Shown: piece after piece, positions 1 to 8,499 of the stretch
Numbering within the stretch: the stretch's first letter is position 1
Layout: the number at the start of each line of letters is the position of its first letter
Assembly (NCBI RefSeq): GCF_029607905.1
Contig: NZ_JAPHEH010000001.1
Span: 463,530-527,529 of the forward strand
Source: Thiovibrio frasassiensis
GTDB lineage: Bacteria; Desulfobacterota; Desulfobulbia; Desulfobulbales; Desulfurivibrionaceae
Direction: 5' to 3'
DNA: 64,000 nt
Notes under the pieces: generated by a model
Databases searched by the model: none
Seen by the model: the letters and a program-made list of their open reading frames with translations, nothing else
What the model was told of the DNA's origin: nothing
Program-made: the position numbers and the translations under genes

Positions 1-598
1 CCCTGGCCTTGAGGCTCATGAGTTCGATAACCCGCTTGGGACAGGCGCGGACGCAAGTGCCGCAGGCCACACACTTGTCGGGGTTCACCACCGGAAAGCT
101 GTCCACCATGGTAATGGCATCAAAGGGACAGCTCGCGGCGCATTCACCGAGACCGATACAGGAATAGTTACAGGATGACGGCCCGCCGAAACCGAGATTG
201 GCCGCGGTGCAGGAGGCAAAGCCAATATACTCATGCTTGTGGCTGACCCGCCCTTCCTTGCGGGAACAGCGAACCAGGGCGATCATATCCTCTAGCTCCG
301 CCATCTTCTTGCCGGTGAGGAGGGCCACCCGCTCGGCAACCTTTTCCTTGCCGGGATAACACAGATTGGGCGGGACTTCCGGATTGGTGACCACCGCGAT
401 GGCGTATCCCTCGCAGCCGGGATAACCGCAGCCGCCGCACTGGGCGCCGGCCAAAGACTCCAGGACCTCTTCGATCAGGGGGTTTGCCTCAACCGCGAAT
501 CTATGCGCCGCCAGGGCCAGGCCTATGCCGAAGAAGAGGCCGATGCAGCCCAGAAGAGCGATGCCCCCCAGGGCGAGTTTTACTAATGCTGGATCCAT
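1..598 (-). CDS. rnfB: Electron transport complex subunit RnfB (3' end outside window)
   Basis: RnfB is the iron-sulfur subunit that passes electrons from ferredoxin into the membrane-bound Rnf complex. The N-terminus is a single hydrophobic helix (about residues 5-27). It is followed by a CGGCGYPGC-type cluster motif of the RnfB Fe-S domain, a run of further cysteines, and ferredoxin-like CIGLGECAASCP and CVACGTCVRACP motifs. The reading frame runs off the left edge, so the C-terminus is missing. The ATG at 598 has an AGGTG-like Shine-Dalgarno about 6 bases upstream. It is the last visible gene of the minus-strand rnf operon, separated from rnfA by about 100 bases that hold a repeat. Identification is firm. 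Confidence 0.95.
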   Translation of the reverse strand, partial: MDPALVKLALGGIALLGCIGLFFGIGLALAAHRFAVEANPLIEEVLESLAGAQCGGCGYPGCEGYAIAVVTNPEVPPNLCYPGKEKVAERVALLTGKKMAELEDMIALVRCSRKEGRVSHKHEYIGFASCTAANLGFGGPSSCNYSCIGLGECAASCPFDAITMVDSFPVVNPDKCVACGTCVRACPKRVIELMSLKAR

Positions 599-647
599 TT
601 ACACACCTACCCCACGTAAACCGCAGAAAATTATTCCTAAACCACCA

Positions 648-703
648 AGCCGTTACAGGAGAACATCTTGCAAAAACGAGGTTCTTGCCTAACGGCTCCT
701 AAA
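648..703. repeat. Intercistronic palindromic repeat, copy C (short)
   Basis: An imperfect hairpin with AGCCGTTA at 648-655 and TAACGGCT at 690-697 as outer arms. On the minus strand it begins with TTTAGGAGCCGTTA, the same sequence that begins the copy between rnfE and rnfG. The TAG stop codon of rnfA lies inside this shared end. This copy is shorter and more diverged inside than those near 2.3 kb and 20.1 kb. Confidence 0.5.
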
Positions 704-1646
704 AAAGAGTGAGCCCGGAGAATCCGAGAAACGCCAGGGCAAACTGTCCGGCAACAATAAAGGCAATGGGCACGCCCTTGAAGGTCGTCGGAATATTGGC
801 CAGCTCCATCCTCTCCCGCACCGAACTCATCAGATAGAGGGCCAGAAGAAAGCCGCCACCTGCCCCCAGGGCAAGCATGAAGGACTCGAGAAAATTGTAT
901 TCGTTGTCAGCCAAGATCAGCGGCACCGCGATGATCACGCAGTTGGCGATAACCAGCACCAGATAGACGCCGAAGGCATTGAACAGGGCGGGGTTCACCT
1001 TGCGCAACACCGTGTCCACCGCCTGGACGGTGAGGGAGACCAGGCCGATGAAGACCACGATCTGGAGAAAATTCAGGTCATAGGGCTTGAGGATGAACTG
1101 ATAAAAAAACCAGCTCATGATGGCGCTGACCACGATGACCATGGTGAAGGTGAGCCCCATGCCCTTGGCGGTATCCTTTCGCTTGGAGGTGCCGAAAAAG
1201 ACGCAAAGGCCGAGATACTTGGTGAAAACAAAGTTGTTGATCAAAAGCGCGCTGACCAGAATGGAAAGCAGGTAGCCGAGATAGGGCTTCATCACCTTAA
1301 AGGTCGCCGCCGCCCCGCTTTCGTCGAGACTCTTGATGGTGACCACATGGGGCAGCCTGGCGTTGAGCGGCTCCTTAAAACTCAGGGTGGCGGTTTTCTG
1401 GTCATCGGCAAGAACGACCTTCGCCAGCTCCAGCTTGATGTCCGGATCCTGCTCCTCGTACACCTGGTAGTTTGCCGGATCCTCAACCACCGCCCGATCC
1501 ACGGGTGCAGCAAAGGTGACAACCATCTCGTTCTTCGCCTTGCCGAAGGACTTTCCGGCAATCAATTCCTGGGCCTGCGCCGGAAGCGGCAGGCTCAGGA
1601 GCAGAACGAGAGAAAGCAGTATCCGTTTGATCGTAATTGTCTTCAT
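699..1646 (-). CDS. rnfA: RnfA with an exported N-terminal Ig-like domain
   Basis: Residues 119-315 are a complete six-helix RnfA (motifs LLINNFVFTKYLGLCVFFG, ANCVIIAVPL, FLGFSGL), the membrane subunit that pairs with RnfE. RnfA is normally about 190 residues. Here 118 residues precede it: a signal peptide (about 1-26, cleavage near AQA) and about 90 residues resembling an SbsA/Big_5-type beta sandwich (VTFAAPVDRAVVEDPANYQV, then TATLSFKEPL). The extension is in frame with no stop. The Met at the usual RnfA start has AAGG only two bases upstream, so internal initiation looks poor. RnfA/NqrE proteins are reported to have the N-terminus outside, so an exported leader domain fits the topology. 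The start lies three bases after the rnfE stop. Confidence 0.93.
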   Translation of the reverse strand: MKTITIKRILLSLVLLLSLPLPAQAQELIAGKSFGKAKNEMVVTFAAPVDRAVVEDPANYQVYEEQDPDIKLELAKVVLADDQKTATLSFKEPLNARLPHVVTIKSLDESGAAATFKVMKPYLGYLLSILVSALLINNFVFTKYLGLCVFFGTSKRKDTAKGMGLTFTMVIVVSAIMSWFFYQFILKPYDLNFLQIVVFIGLVSLTVQAVDTVLRKVNPALFNAFGVYLVLVIANCVIIAVPLILADNEYNFLESFMLALGAGGGFLLALYLMSSVRERMELANIPTTFKGVPIAFIVAGQFALAFLGFSGLTLF

Positions 1647-1649
1647 GGT

Positions 1650-2270
1650 TCAGGCCCGTTTGGCTCGCTTGTAGACTATCTCGATATAGTTGAAAAAGGC
1701 CATCATCAGGCCGACACAGAAGAACCCGGCAAAAGGAAGGACGAAGAACAAGAGCGGCTTAAAGCCCAGCACGTCGTAGCCGAGCAGGGTGCCCATGCCC
1801 AACAGCTCGCGGACAAAGCCCAGGGCCATCATCCCGAACATAAAGCCCAGCCCCATGCCGATGCCGTCCCAAAACGAGGCGTTGACGCTCTCCTTACTGG
1901 CGAACATCTCCAAGCGCATGGTGATGATGGCGAAGGCCACGATGAGTTTGATGAAGATGCCCATCTTGGCGTAGGCCTCGGGCAGGTATGCGGCGAGAAC
2001 CATGTCGATGACCGTTACCCAGGTGGCGATGGTCAGGGTGTAGGTTGGGATCCGGATCCGGGGATGGATGACGTTCTTGAACAGGGCAATGGTGCAGCTC
2101 GAACAGACCTGAACAAAGAGCACGGCAATCCCCAGCATGAAGCCGTTCATCACCGTGGTGCTGATTCCCACCGCCGGGCACATGGAAAGCACCAGCCGGA
2201 AGATGGGGTTCTCGTTCAGGATCCCGTTGACCACCAATTGCAGGTTTGTTTTATCAGTCGCCACTGTCAC
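1650..2270 (-). CDS. rnfE: Electron transport complex subunit RnfE
   Basis: RnfE is a six-helix membrane subunit, the inverted-topology partner of RnfA, in the ion-pumping core. The 206-residue protein has the family motifs NPIFRLVLSMCPA near residue 21, VCSSCTIALF near 55 and MMALGFVRELLG near 150. The paired cysteines are those proposed to hold the iron centre shared with RnfA. It starts with GTG at 2270; a second in-frame GTG at 2264 is better spaced from the GGAG. Upstream lies a repeat-bearing gap to rnfG, and rnfA follows almost directly, so coupled translation is likely. Confidence 0.95.
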   Translation of the reverse strand: MTVATDKTNLQLVVNGILNENPIFRLVLSMCPAVGISTTVMNGFMLGIAVLFVQVCSSCTIALFKNVIHPRIRIPTYTLTIATWVTVIDMVLAAYLPEAYAKMGIFIKLIVAFAIITMRLEMFASKESVNASFWDGIGMGLGFMFGMMALGFVRELLGMGTLLGYDVLGFKPLLFFVLPFAGFFCVGLMMAFFNYIEIVYKRAKRA

Positions 2271-2283
2271 ATTCTCCGTCTAC

Positions 2284-2391
2284 TAAGCCGTCGTTCAAAA
2301 ATAACTTGAACAATGGTGACTCCGTGAACGGCATAAAGAGCCGTACCGAAGGGCCTAAGAAACTACAGGTTATTTCGTAACGGCTCCTAAA
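2284..2391. repeat. Intercistronic palindromic repeat, copy A
   Basis: About 108 bases between rnfE and rnfG. The outer arms AGCCGTCG...AAATAAC and GTTATTTCGTAACGGCT are imperfect inverted repeats. An inner hairpin is formed by ACGGC-ATAAAGA-GCCGT. The element closely matches the spacer at 20031-20165 in the glutamate synthase operon (shared TGAACGGCATAA, GCCGTA, GTTATTTCGTAACGGC, CCTAAA). Its right end carries the TAG stop of rnfG. It could be a mobile intercistronic repeat (ERIC- or MITE-like) or an mRNA-stabilising structure. Confidence 0.6.
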
Positions 2392-3283
2392 AAGGGACCG
2401 CGATATGCTGTTCAACCAGAACCCGGTCCAAAATCGCCAGCCGGTAAGCGAATTTCTTCACCATCGCCTTGACCCCGTTGGTCACGGAGCGGCTTGAGAT
2501 GGTGGCGCCGGTGAGGGCGTAGATGTCGTTATCCTTGTACTGCTCCTGGATACGGGCCACCTCTTCCGCGTCGAGACCGTTCTTCTCGGTCTCCAATCCC
2601 TTGCGGTACTCCTCGGGCAGAGGGGTTTTCACGACCTCCAGCTTCTTCACCGTTTCAAGCGGCTTGCCCTTGAACTGGTTCTTGAAATACTCTTGGTCAA
2701 TCTCCGCGCCCAGACCCGGATCTTCTTCATGCTCCATGATATCCAGACCGAGGATGGAAAAATTCGGATCAAGGGCCAGCATGGCGCCGATGAAGGTCTT
2801 GAAGCCGGGGAACCTGCCGGGCAGGAGATAGGCCATGCGCTTGCCGTCGTTGGTGACCACGATGGTCTGGTCGGCGTAACGCAGCGATTTCTCCGCGCCG
2901 ATGGCCGCGGCAATCGCCGGGGTGCGCTCACCCTCCTCGACTGCCTTTTCCGGAGAAATGGCCACTGGCGTCTGGCCGACAAACCCGCCCGTCAGATCGA
3001 TGGTCACAAAGGAAAATGTTCCGTCTTGCAGGGGCAGGAGATAGCCCATGCCCAAAGCCTCGCCTTCGCCGACGAGGTAGCGGTACACCTCATGCATGGC
3101 CACGCTTTCCGGAGCCGGATTCTTTTCCGAATACCCCAACAGGCTGAGCATGACCTTCTGCTCGTTGACATGGATATTGTGTTTCTTCGCCTTGTTGGTG
3201 AGGATGAAGGCAGTACCCATGACCAGCCCGGCCAGCAGACAGGCCACGGTCAACCGGAAGATAATGGTGAGGATGTTCTTCAT
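2387..3283 (-). CDS. rnfG: Electron transport complex subunit RnfG
   Basis: RnfG is a periplasm-facing flavoprotein with FMN bound covalently to a threonine. The protein has one N-terminal membrane helix (about residues 8-28), then a soluble domain with HEEDPGLGAEI (about 185-195) and the flavinylation motif TGATISSRSVTNGV near residue 260, whose second threonine is the expected attachment site. At 298 residues it is longer than the common 190-210, with extra sequence between the helix and the FMN domain. The start has a strong GGGAGG, and its ATGA overlaps the rnfD stop by four bases. Confidence 0.94.
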   Translation of the reverse strand: MKNILTIIFRLTVACLLAGLVMGTAFILTNKAKKHNIHVNEQKVMLSLLGYSEKNPAPESVAMHEVYRYLVGEGEALGMGYLLPLQDGTFSFVTIDLTGGFVGQTPVAISPEKAVEEGERTPAIAAAIGAEKSLRYADQTIVVTNDGKRMAYLLPGRFPGFKTFIGAMLALDPNFSILGLDIMEHEEDPGLGAEIDQEYFKNQFKGKPLETVKKLEVVKTPLPEEYRKGLETEKNGLDAEEVARIQEQYKDNDIYALTGATISSRSVTNGVKAMVKKFAYRLAILDRVLVEQHIAVPF

Positions 3284-4335
3284 TTGCCACCTCCCTGGAG
3301 AGGCGCAAACCGCTTGGGCTTAAAAAATCCGTCCAGCACCGGGCTCACCGGATTCATGAGCAGGATGGCGTAGCAGATCCCCTCGGGATAACCGCCCTTG
3401 AGACGAATCAACACGGTGAGCGCCCCCACCCCAACCCCGTAAATAAGCTGGGAGGTCTTGGTGGTCGGGCAGGTGACGTAGTCGTTGGCCATGAAAAAGG
3501 CCCCGAGCAAGGCGCCGCCGGAAAGCACGGCCAGCAGCGGATCGCCGCTAAACAGGCTCTCGCCGCCGAAGCACCAGGAAAGCAGGGCGATGGTACCGAT
3601 GACCGAAACCGGGATATGCCAGGTGATGTAGCCGCGATAGAGCAGATAGAGCCCGCCCAGAACGATGAGCAACCCCGAGGTTTCGCCGATGGAGCCGGGC
3701 CGCCAGCCGAGGAAAAAATTGGTATAGAGGTTGGCCCCCACGCCGAATTGATCGCTGAAGACAGCAAGCCCCTGGGTCTTGAGCACGGCCAGCGGGGTGG
3801 CGGTGGCAATGGCATCGATGGGGGTGCCGAGATAGGAAAAGATCGCCAGATCGGAGAGCGGCGGCAGCCAGGCCGAGGTCATGGCCACCGGAAAGGTAGC
3901 GAGGAGAAAGGCCCGTGCCAACAGGGCCGGATTAAAGATGTTGTAGCCGATCCCGCCCAGCAGATGCTTGCCGATGGCGATAGCCATGACCGCGCCCAAT
4001 ATGGGCAGCAGTGGCGATACCCCGGGCGGGATGACAAAGGCGATGAGCATGCCGGTGATCACCGCGCTGCCGTCGGTAATGGTGATTTTACGGCCCATGG
4101 CCTTCTGGGTTGCGGCCTCGACCGCCACGCAACTCGCCACGCTGACTGCGGTGATGAGCAGGGTCTGGATGCCGAAGATAAATACGGAAAGTACCAGGGG
4201 CGGCACCAGGCAGGCCACCACGGTCCACATGATTTTTTCAACCGACTCGCCGCTCTTCACATGGGGGGAAATGGAAACCTTCCACAACCCTTGTGGCGTG
4301 TTGGGCAGCTGGGTATCTGAAGCGTGCTCGTTAAT
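3280..4335 (-). CDS. rnfD: Electron transport complex subunit RnfD, apparent ATT start
   Basis: RnfD is the membrane subunit carrying a second covalent FMN. The sequence has about ten hydrophobic segments, the entry motif VSISPHVKSGES, GYNIFNPALLARAF, and TATPLAVL, where the FMN threonine is expected. No ATG, GTG or TTG lies between the rnfC stop and a TTG at 4287, which has no usable Shine-Dalgarno and would remove the N-terminus. Sixteen codons further upstream an ATT at 4333-4335 sits seven bases after AAGGAG. I take that as the start (351 residues); a conventional caller would report 3280-4287. The 3' end overlaps rnfG. Confidence 0.9.
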   Translation of the reverse strand: MNEHASDTQLPNTPQGLWKVSISPHVKSGESVEKIMWTVVACLVPPLVLSVFIFGIQTLLITAVSVASCVAVEAATQKAMGRKITITDGSAVITGMLIAFVIPPGVSPLLPILGAVMAIAIGKHLLGGIGYNIFNPALLARAFLLATFPVAMTSAWLPPLSDLAIFSYLGTPIDAIATATPLAVLKTQGLAVFSDQFGVGANLYTNFFLGWRPGSIGETSGLLIVLGGLYLLYRGYITWHIPVSVIGTIALLSWCFGGESLFSGDPLLAVLSGGALLGAFFMANDYVTCPTTKTSQLIYGVGVGALTVLIRLKGGYPEGICYAILLMNPVSPVLDGFFKPKRFAPLQGGGK

Positions 4336-4366
4336 GGCCGTTCTCCTTCGATTACATTCTAAAAAA

Positions 4367-5686
4367 TCAACGCTTGGCCTTCATCTTGGCCAGCCGGATG
4401 AACTGGACCAAGGGGCGTTTTGCCGGGCAGACATAGGCGCAGCAGCCGCACTCGAAACACTCGAATACCCCGAATTGCCCGGTATCCTGCGGCCGACCCG
4501 CCTCCACATAGAGGGCGATCTCCTTGGGCTCTAACCCCATGGGGCAGGCGTTAAGGCACCAGCCGCAACGGATGCATTGGGAATGGGGGGTGGTGTCGAT
4601 CTCATCCTCGGCGAGAAACAGCACCGAAGAGGTGGTCTTGGTCACCGGGATGTCGAGACTGGATACGGCAAAGCCCATCATCGGGCCGCCCATGACGATC
4701 TTGGCAAGCTCAGGTGTTACCCCGCCCAGGTACTCGACGATGTCGCTGACCTTGGTTCCCACCTTGACCAACAGGTTGGCGGGCCGCTTGATCCCCTTGC
4801 CGGAGATGGTCATCACCTTCTCGTACAGGGGCTTGGACAGCACCACCGCATCGTAAATCGCCCTGGCGGTGCTGACATTGTGGACCACCACCCCCACCGC
4901 GGAAGGCAGGGCAAAACCGGGAACCTTGCGTCCGGTGATGGCCTGAATGAGCTGCTTTTCCGAGCCTTGCGGGTACTTGACCTGCAAGGGCTGGACAACA
5001 ACGGTGTGTTCCGGGGTGGAGGCGGCGGCTGCCGCCTCGGTCATGGTCTTGATGGCGTCGGGCTTGTTGTTCTCGATGCCGATGAAGCATTTCTTGATGC
5101 CGAGGATCTTGAGGATCACCAGAGCGCCCTCGACGATCTCCTGGGCCCGTTCCAACATCTGGCGATGATCCGCGGTGATGTACGGTTCGCATTCCGCGCC
5201 GTTTAAGATCAGGGTATCCACCGGATTGTCCGGCGGAGGGGAGAGCTTGACATGGGAAGGAAAGCCCGCGCCGCCGATACCGATGACCCCGGCCGCATGC
5301 ACCTTGGCCAGCAGCTCTTCCTTGCTGAGCTTCTGCCAGTCGCAACGGCTATACTGCACCGGCAATGCTTCTGTATCGGTCTGGATGGTAATGGAGGGAG
5401 CGGAAACGCGCATGGGGTGACCGGACATGCCGAAACCCTTAATGGTTCCGGTTACCGGGGCGTGGAGAGGAACCCCGAGCCCCTTGGTCACCTCGCCGAT
5501 GAGGCCGCCTTCCAGCACTGCATCTTTGGGGGTCACCGTGGGGGTGCATGGCGCGCCGATATGCTGGCCAAGAATAATCTCTAGCTCGTCGGGCACGGGC
5601 ATTACCTCGATGGCGAGGTTCGCGGTCAGGCCCTTTGATGCAGGCGGATGCACACCACCTTTTGGGAAGGTCAATAAGGATGACAT
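4367..5686 (-). CDS. rnfC: Electron transport complex subunit RnfC
   Basis: RnfC is the peripheral subunit that binds NAD and FMN and carries two 4Fe-4S clusters. It opens with the RnfC signature FPKGGVHPPASKGLT, has the flavin/NAD-binding GIGGAGFPSHVKL (about residue 140), and ends with CIRCGWCLNACP and CFECGCCAYVCP. At 439 residues it is near the usual length of shorter RnfC proteins. The frame is open for 16 more codons upstream, but alignment with the family favours the Met at 5686. It is the first gene of the rnfCDG-EA-B operon; the next start follows 32 bases after its stop. Confidence 0.94.
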   Translation of the reverse strand: MSSLLTFPKGGVHPPASKGLTANLAIEVMPVPDELEIILGQHIGAPCTPTVTPKDAVLEGGLIGEVTKGLGVPLHAPVTGTIKGFGMSGHPMRVSAPSITIQTDTEALPVQYSRCDWQKLSKEELLAKVHAAGVIGIGGAGFPSHVKLSPPPDNPVDTLILNGAECEPYITADHRQMLERAQEIVEGALVILKILGIKKCFIGIENNKPDAIKTMTEAAAAASTPEHTVVVQPLQVKYPQGSEKQLIQAITGRKVPGFALPSAVGVVVHNVSTARAIYDAVVLSKPLYEKVMTISGKGIKRPANLLVKVGTKVSDIVEYLGGVTPELAKIVMGGPMMGFAVSSLDIPVTKTTSSVLFLAEDEIDTTPHSQCIRCGWCLNACPMGLEPKEIALYVEAGRPQDTGQFGVFECFECGCCAYVCPAKRPLVQFIRLAKMKAKR

Positions 5687-6119
5687 GTCACATTCTTCAT
5701 GGGGGTTCTCGGCACGCAGGGTCACGCACAACATACCGAATTTAATCCGATTTCAAACAACAGGGTTTCAACGGAAGCAGACGATGCATGCTGCACCGAG
5801 AGGGATTTGATTATTCCTTTTGTCTTTTTTTGTCAAGGGAAAATGGCCCGATTCGAAGACCTGCCCGAACTGGGCCAGGACCTGAGACCCGACATAAGAT
5901 TCAACGGAAAAACGCATTCTCCGGTAGGCTTCACCCAGGCACTGGCCCACTTTTATCTGCGCAACAAAGTGAATACCGAAAAGACAAACATTTCCGCCTC
6001 TATCGTTTTCATTTCCGCCAGACTGAAATTTAAGAAAAGCAAAAGGCTACAAGAAGATACAAATCCCTTCGGCCCTGTCCTTCATTTCCCCTAAAAAATA
6101 CTTCTTCAACGATTCAATA
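5687..6119. other. Gap between the rnf operon and the kinase-like gene
   Basis: No convincing gene in either strand. The half next to rnfC holds the promoter described separately. The other half follows the abrupt end of the kinase-like gene. I looked there in all minus-strand frames for a remnant of a histidine-kinase ATPase domain and saw none. Confidence 0.5.
5808..5836 (-). promoter_or_regulatory. Candidate sigma70 promoter of the rnf operon
   Basis: Reading the minus strand, TTGACA (5836-5831) is followed after 17 bases by TAATCA (5813-5808). An AATAAT lies two bases closer. This is about 120 bases ahead of the chosen rnfC start. The -35 box is perfect and the -10 box weak, so it is a candidate only. 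Confidence 0.45.
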
Positions 6120-8429
6120 TTATTGATGAATAACTTCCGGCAAACCGACCGAAGGTGAAATATAGGACTCCCTTGTCCCTCTCGAAGCTAAAGGCCCAAA
6201 CAATTTTTGCGCCGTAACAGCAATTTTCTCCCCTTGATGCAGAATTCTTTCAACCAAGGCAATCTGGTCATCCTTCCAACTCCCCTCGTGACCAAAATCA
6301 AGAAGCATCTGGGCATAATTGATAATGCCATTACTTTGATTGTTTATCTCATTACCAACATCGCCAGCGACTTCGACCAGGGCGGCCATCTGCAAGGAAG
6401 AGGTTCCCGCTTCTGCACACGTCCCCGTATCCCTGCCCAGGTCGTGGGCAACAAAAAGCACCCGGTCTTTTTCTTTCGGTAAAACTGCCAGTGGAGCAAG
6501 GGTTATTCGGTATTGCCCTGCGAGATTATCAAATTCCGCATCAAAATTCGTTGCCTCCTGTTTTCTGAGGGAAAACTCCAACAAATGGGCCTTGCTCTTC
6601 GATCTGGACCGATAGAGCAGATCAAGAATGTTCCGGGTATCTCCCCCAATTGTGCTCATGCCAAGGGCACCTCTTCCTGCGCCGTTTATTTCAAGAATTT
6701 CTCCCTTAGGGGAAACAACCGCGACAATATCCGGCAGAGAGTCTAAAACATGGCTGTGTTGCGCTTGGCTGGCGGCAAGGGCCGCGGCAAGCCTTTTCTG
6801 TTCGGTTACATCTGCAAACAGGCAGAGAATGTTGCCCCCTTCCCAGGCTGGATTTTCCTGGTAATGGTACGAGAAATGCAAAATTCGCTCTTTTCCTCCT
6901 TTCCCGCCGACTATGGTTGCAACCCCTTCAACCTCAGGAGTTGCCTGAACATGCTCCAAAAACCGGGCAAATTCCCTTTTCAGGCCTGCACGTTCTTCCG
7001 GGAGGGCAAAATCAAACCAGGTTTTCCCCAGCATCTGCTCGGGCTCCTTCCAGAAAAAACGTTGACTGTCGGCGTGGATGACAAGGACAGCCCCCTCGGG
7101 CGAAAGCGTTACAGCCCCGTATTGAGACTCTTGGAGCAACAGGGTGTTCATCGCCTCCTTCTGCGTCGCCTCCTTTTTTACTTGCAAAAAATGGAGAGCA
7201 AAAGCAACATCGTTGGCCATCTTGTCAAGCAAGGAGATTTCTTCACCCGCAAAACTATCTTGCATTGTGGAATAAAGGGTAATGACTCCCATCATTTTCT
7301 GTCTCCAAATCAAGGGAACGGAAATGCAGTTGGCATACCCCTCCGCTAAAATGGTGCCGTTGAGATGACCCTCGGGGATGTCCGCGAGAATATCGAAATC
7401 CACCACGGGTTTGCCTTGCCTGAAAGCTCGAAGCGATGATTCCAACTTCTCCCCCTCACCTTTTGCCTCACTCAGCAAAAAAGCAAGGCAAAGCTCTCCT
7501 GGCTTTCTGTTCATAATAACAGGGAGTCCTTCCGTCAAAGCAGGCATCAGGGTCTGTCCGTCCTTATCCGGAACGCTGATCGCCACCATGCAGTAGTTTT
7601 TACCGAACAATAAAGCGCTGCAAACCTTCTCAAACAAATCGTCAACGGACTCAGCGGTGGTGCTAGCCAGCCCCGCCCGATGCACGGAGTAAAGAATTTC
7701 GTTGCGTTTACCGAGGTGACTGGATTCCTGCATCTGGTAGACAAGCAAATTCTGGAATGACTGCCCGAGATTGGCGACTTCGCTGGCAAGACCTCGTTCC
7801 GGCAAAGAAATATTCTTACGCACCCCATCACCAACCCCCTTGACCTGTCGGACAAGGTCCACCAGGGGAACGATAACGGTCCGGTGACCCAAGGCCAAGA
7901 TAGTAACTATAAAGAAAACGACAAGAGCCAGAACTCCTGTGACGATATACTGAAAGCCTGATATCTTCCGCTTTGAATGGCTGGCGACAACACGGTCAAA
8001 CAGAGAGAGCCGCTCTTCGGCAGCGCGCATTTTCTCATTAATCTGTCCGGCTGCCTGCACACTGATGCCGTCCCTTGCCGCACGCTGAAGGAGGGCGAGA
8101 GTCTCCTGCATGTCCAAATGGCTGATTACAGTTCTTCGATATTCCTCCGGAATACGGCTGCTTTCTATTGTCTTCGCGAAATCGCCCTGAAAATCGTTCA
8201 GCTCCGCAGTACTGCGAGCCATAAGCTCCGGGTTGCCACTGATAAGGGCATTGATGGTCTGTTCACGAATGGCGCCATATTTTGCCACCATCTTTTGGCT
8301 CTGCTCGAGCAGCGCGTCATATTCCTTCTGCAGCTGATGATGTCGATAGCCAAGCAGCAGGAGACTGCCAAGAATTACGATAAGGGCAATGGAGATTGTG
8401 GAGATGGACTTTCTCAGTTTGATAGCCAT
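6120..8429 (-). CDS. Sensor kinase-like protein lacking phosphoacceptor His and ATPase domain
   Basis: A 769-residue membrane sensor: TM1 (about 10-28), periplasmic helical region, TM2 (about 158-182), HAMP-like linker, GAF-type domain (about 250-410), two PAS-type regions (about 430-560 and 570-680), then a stretch resembling a HisKA helix. Where related kinases have HEINNPLNG this protein reads NEINNQSNG, so the phosphoacceptor histidine is Asn. The protein ends about 60 residues later, with no N, G1 or G2 box. It is probably not a kinase; it may sense and bind a partner. The gene follows the sigma54 activator by 70 bases and likely shares its transcript. Whether this is degeneration or a specialised design cannot be told from sequence alone. 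Confidence 0.8.
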   Translation of the reverse strand: MAIKLRKSISTISIALIVILGSLLLLGYRHHQLQKEYDALLEQSQKMVAKYGAIREQTINALISGNPELMARSTAELNDFQGDFAKTIESSRIPEEYRRTVISHLDMQETLALLQRAARDGISVQAAGQINEKMRAAEERLSLFDRVVASHSKRKISGFQYIVTGVLALVVFFIVTILALGHRTVIVPLVDLVRQVKGVGDGVRKNISLPERGLASEVANLGQSFQNLLVYQMQESSHLGKRNEILYSVHRAGLASTTAESVDDLFEKVCSALLFGKNYCMVAISVPDKDGQTLMPALTEGLPVIMNRKPGELCLAFLLSEAKGEGEKLESSLRAFRQGKPVVDFDILADIPEGHLNGTILAEGYANCISVPLIWRQKMMGVITLYSTMQDSFAGEEISLLDKMANDVAFALHFLQVKKEATQKEAMNTLLLQESQYGAVTLSPEGAVLVIHADSQRFFWKEPEQMLGKTWFDFALPEERAGLKREFARFLEHVQATPEVEGVATIVGGKGGKERILHFSYHYQENPAWEGGNILCLFADVTEQKRLAAALAASQAQHSHVLDSLPDIVAVVSPKGEILEINGAGRGALGMSTIGGDTRNILDLLYRSRSKSKAHLLEFSLRKQEATNFDAEFDNLAGQYRITLAPLAVLPKEKDRVLFVAHDLGRDTGTCAEAGTSSLQMAALVEVAGDVGNEINNQSNGIINYAQMLLDFGHEGSWKDDQIALVERILHQGEKIAVTAQKLFGPLASRGTRESYISPSVGLPEVIHQ

Positions 8430-8499
8430 TGCAACCTCACAGGAAAAAATGTTGGGTGCGAATCCGGGCCGACCCGGCGTTTTGCAACTGCTTCAATCA

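Noticed and set aside
1347-2309. A 320-codon plus-strand open frame over rnfA and rnfE
   Set aside because: It is antisense to two certain membrane proteins. Its composition (His, Gln and Gly rich) is the mirror of hydrophobic codons.
5840-6119. Possible remnant of the missing kinase ATPase domain
   Set aside because: None of the three minus-strand frames shows N, G1 or G2 box motifs.
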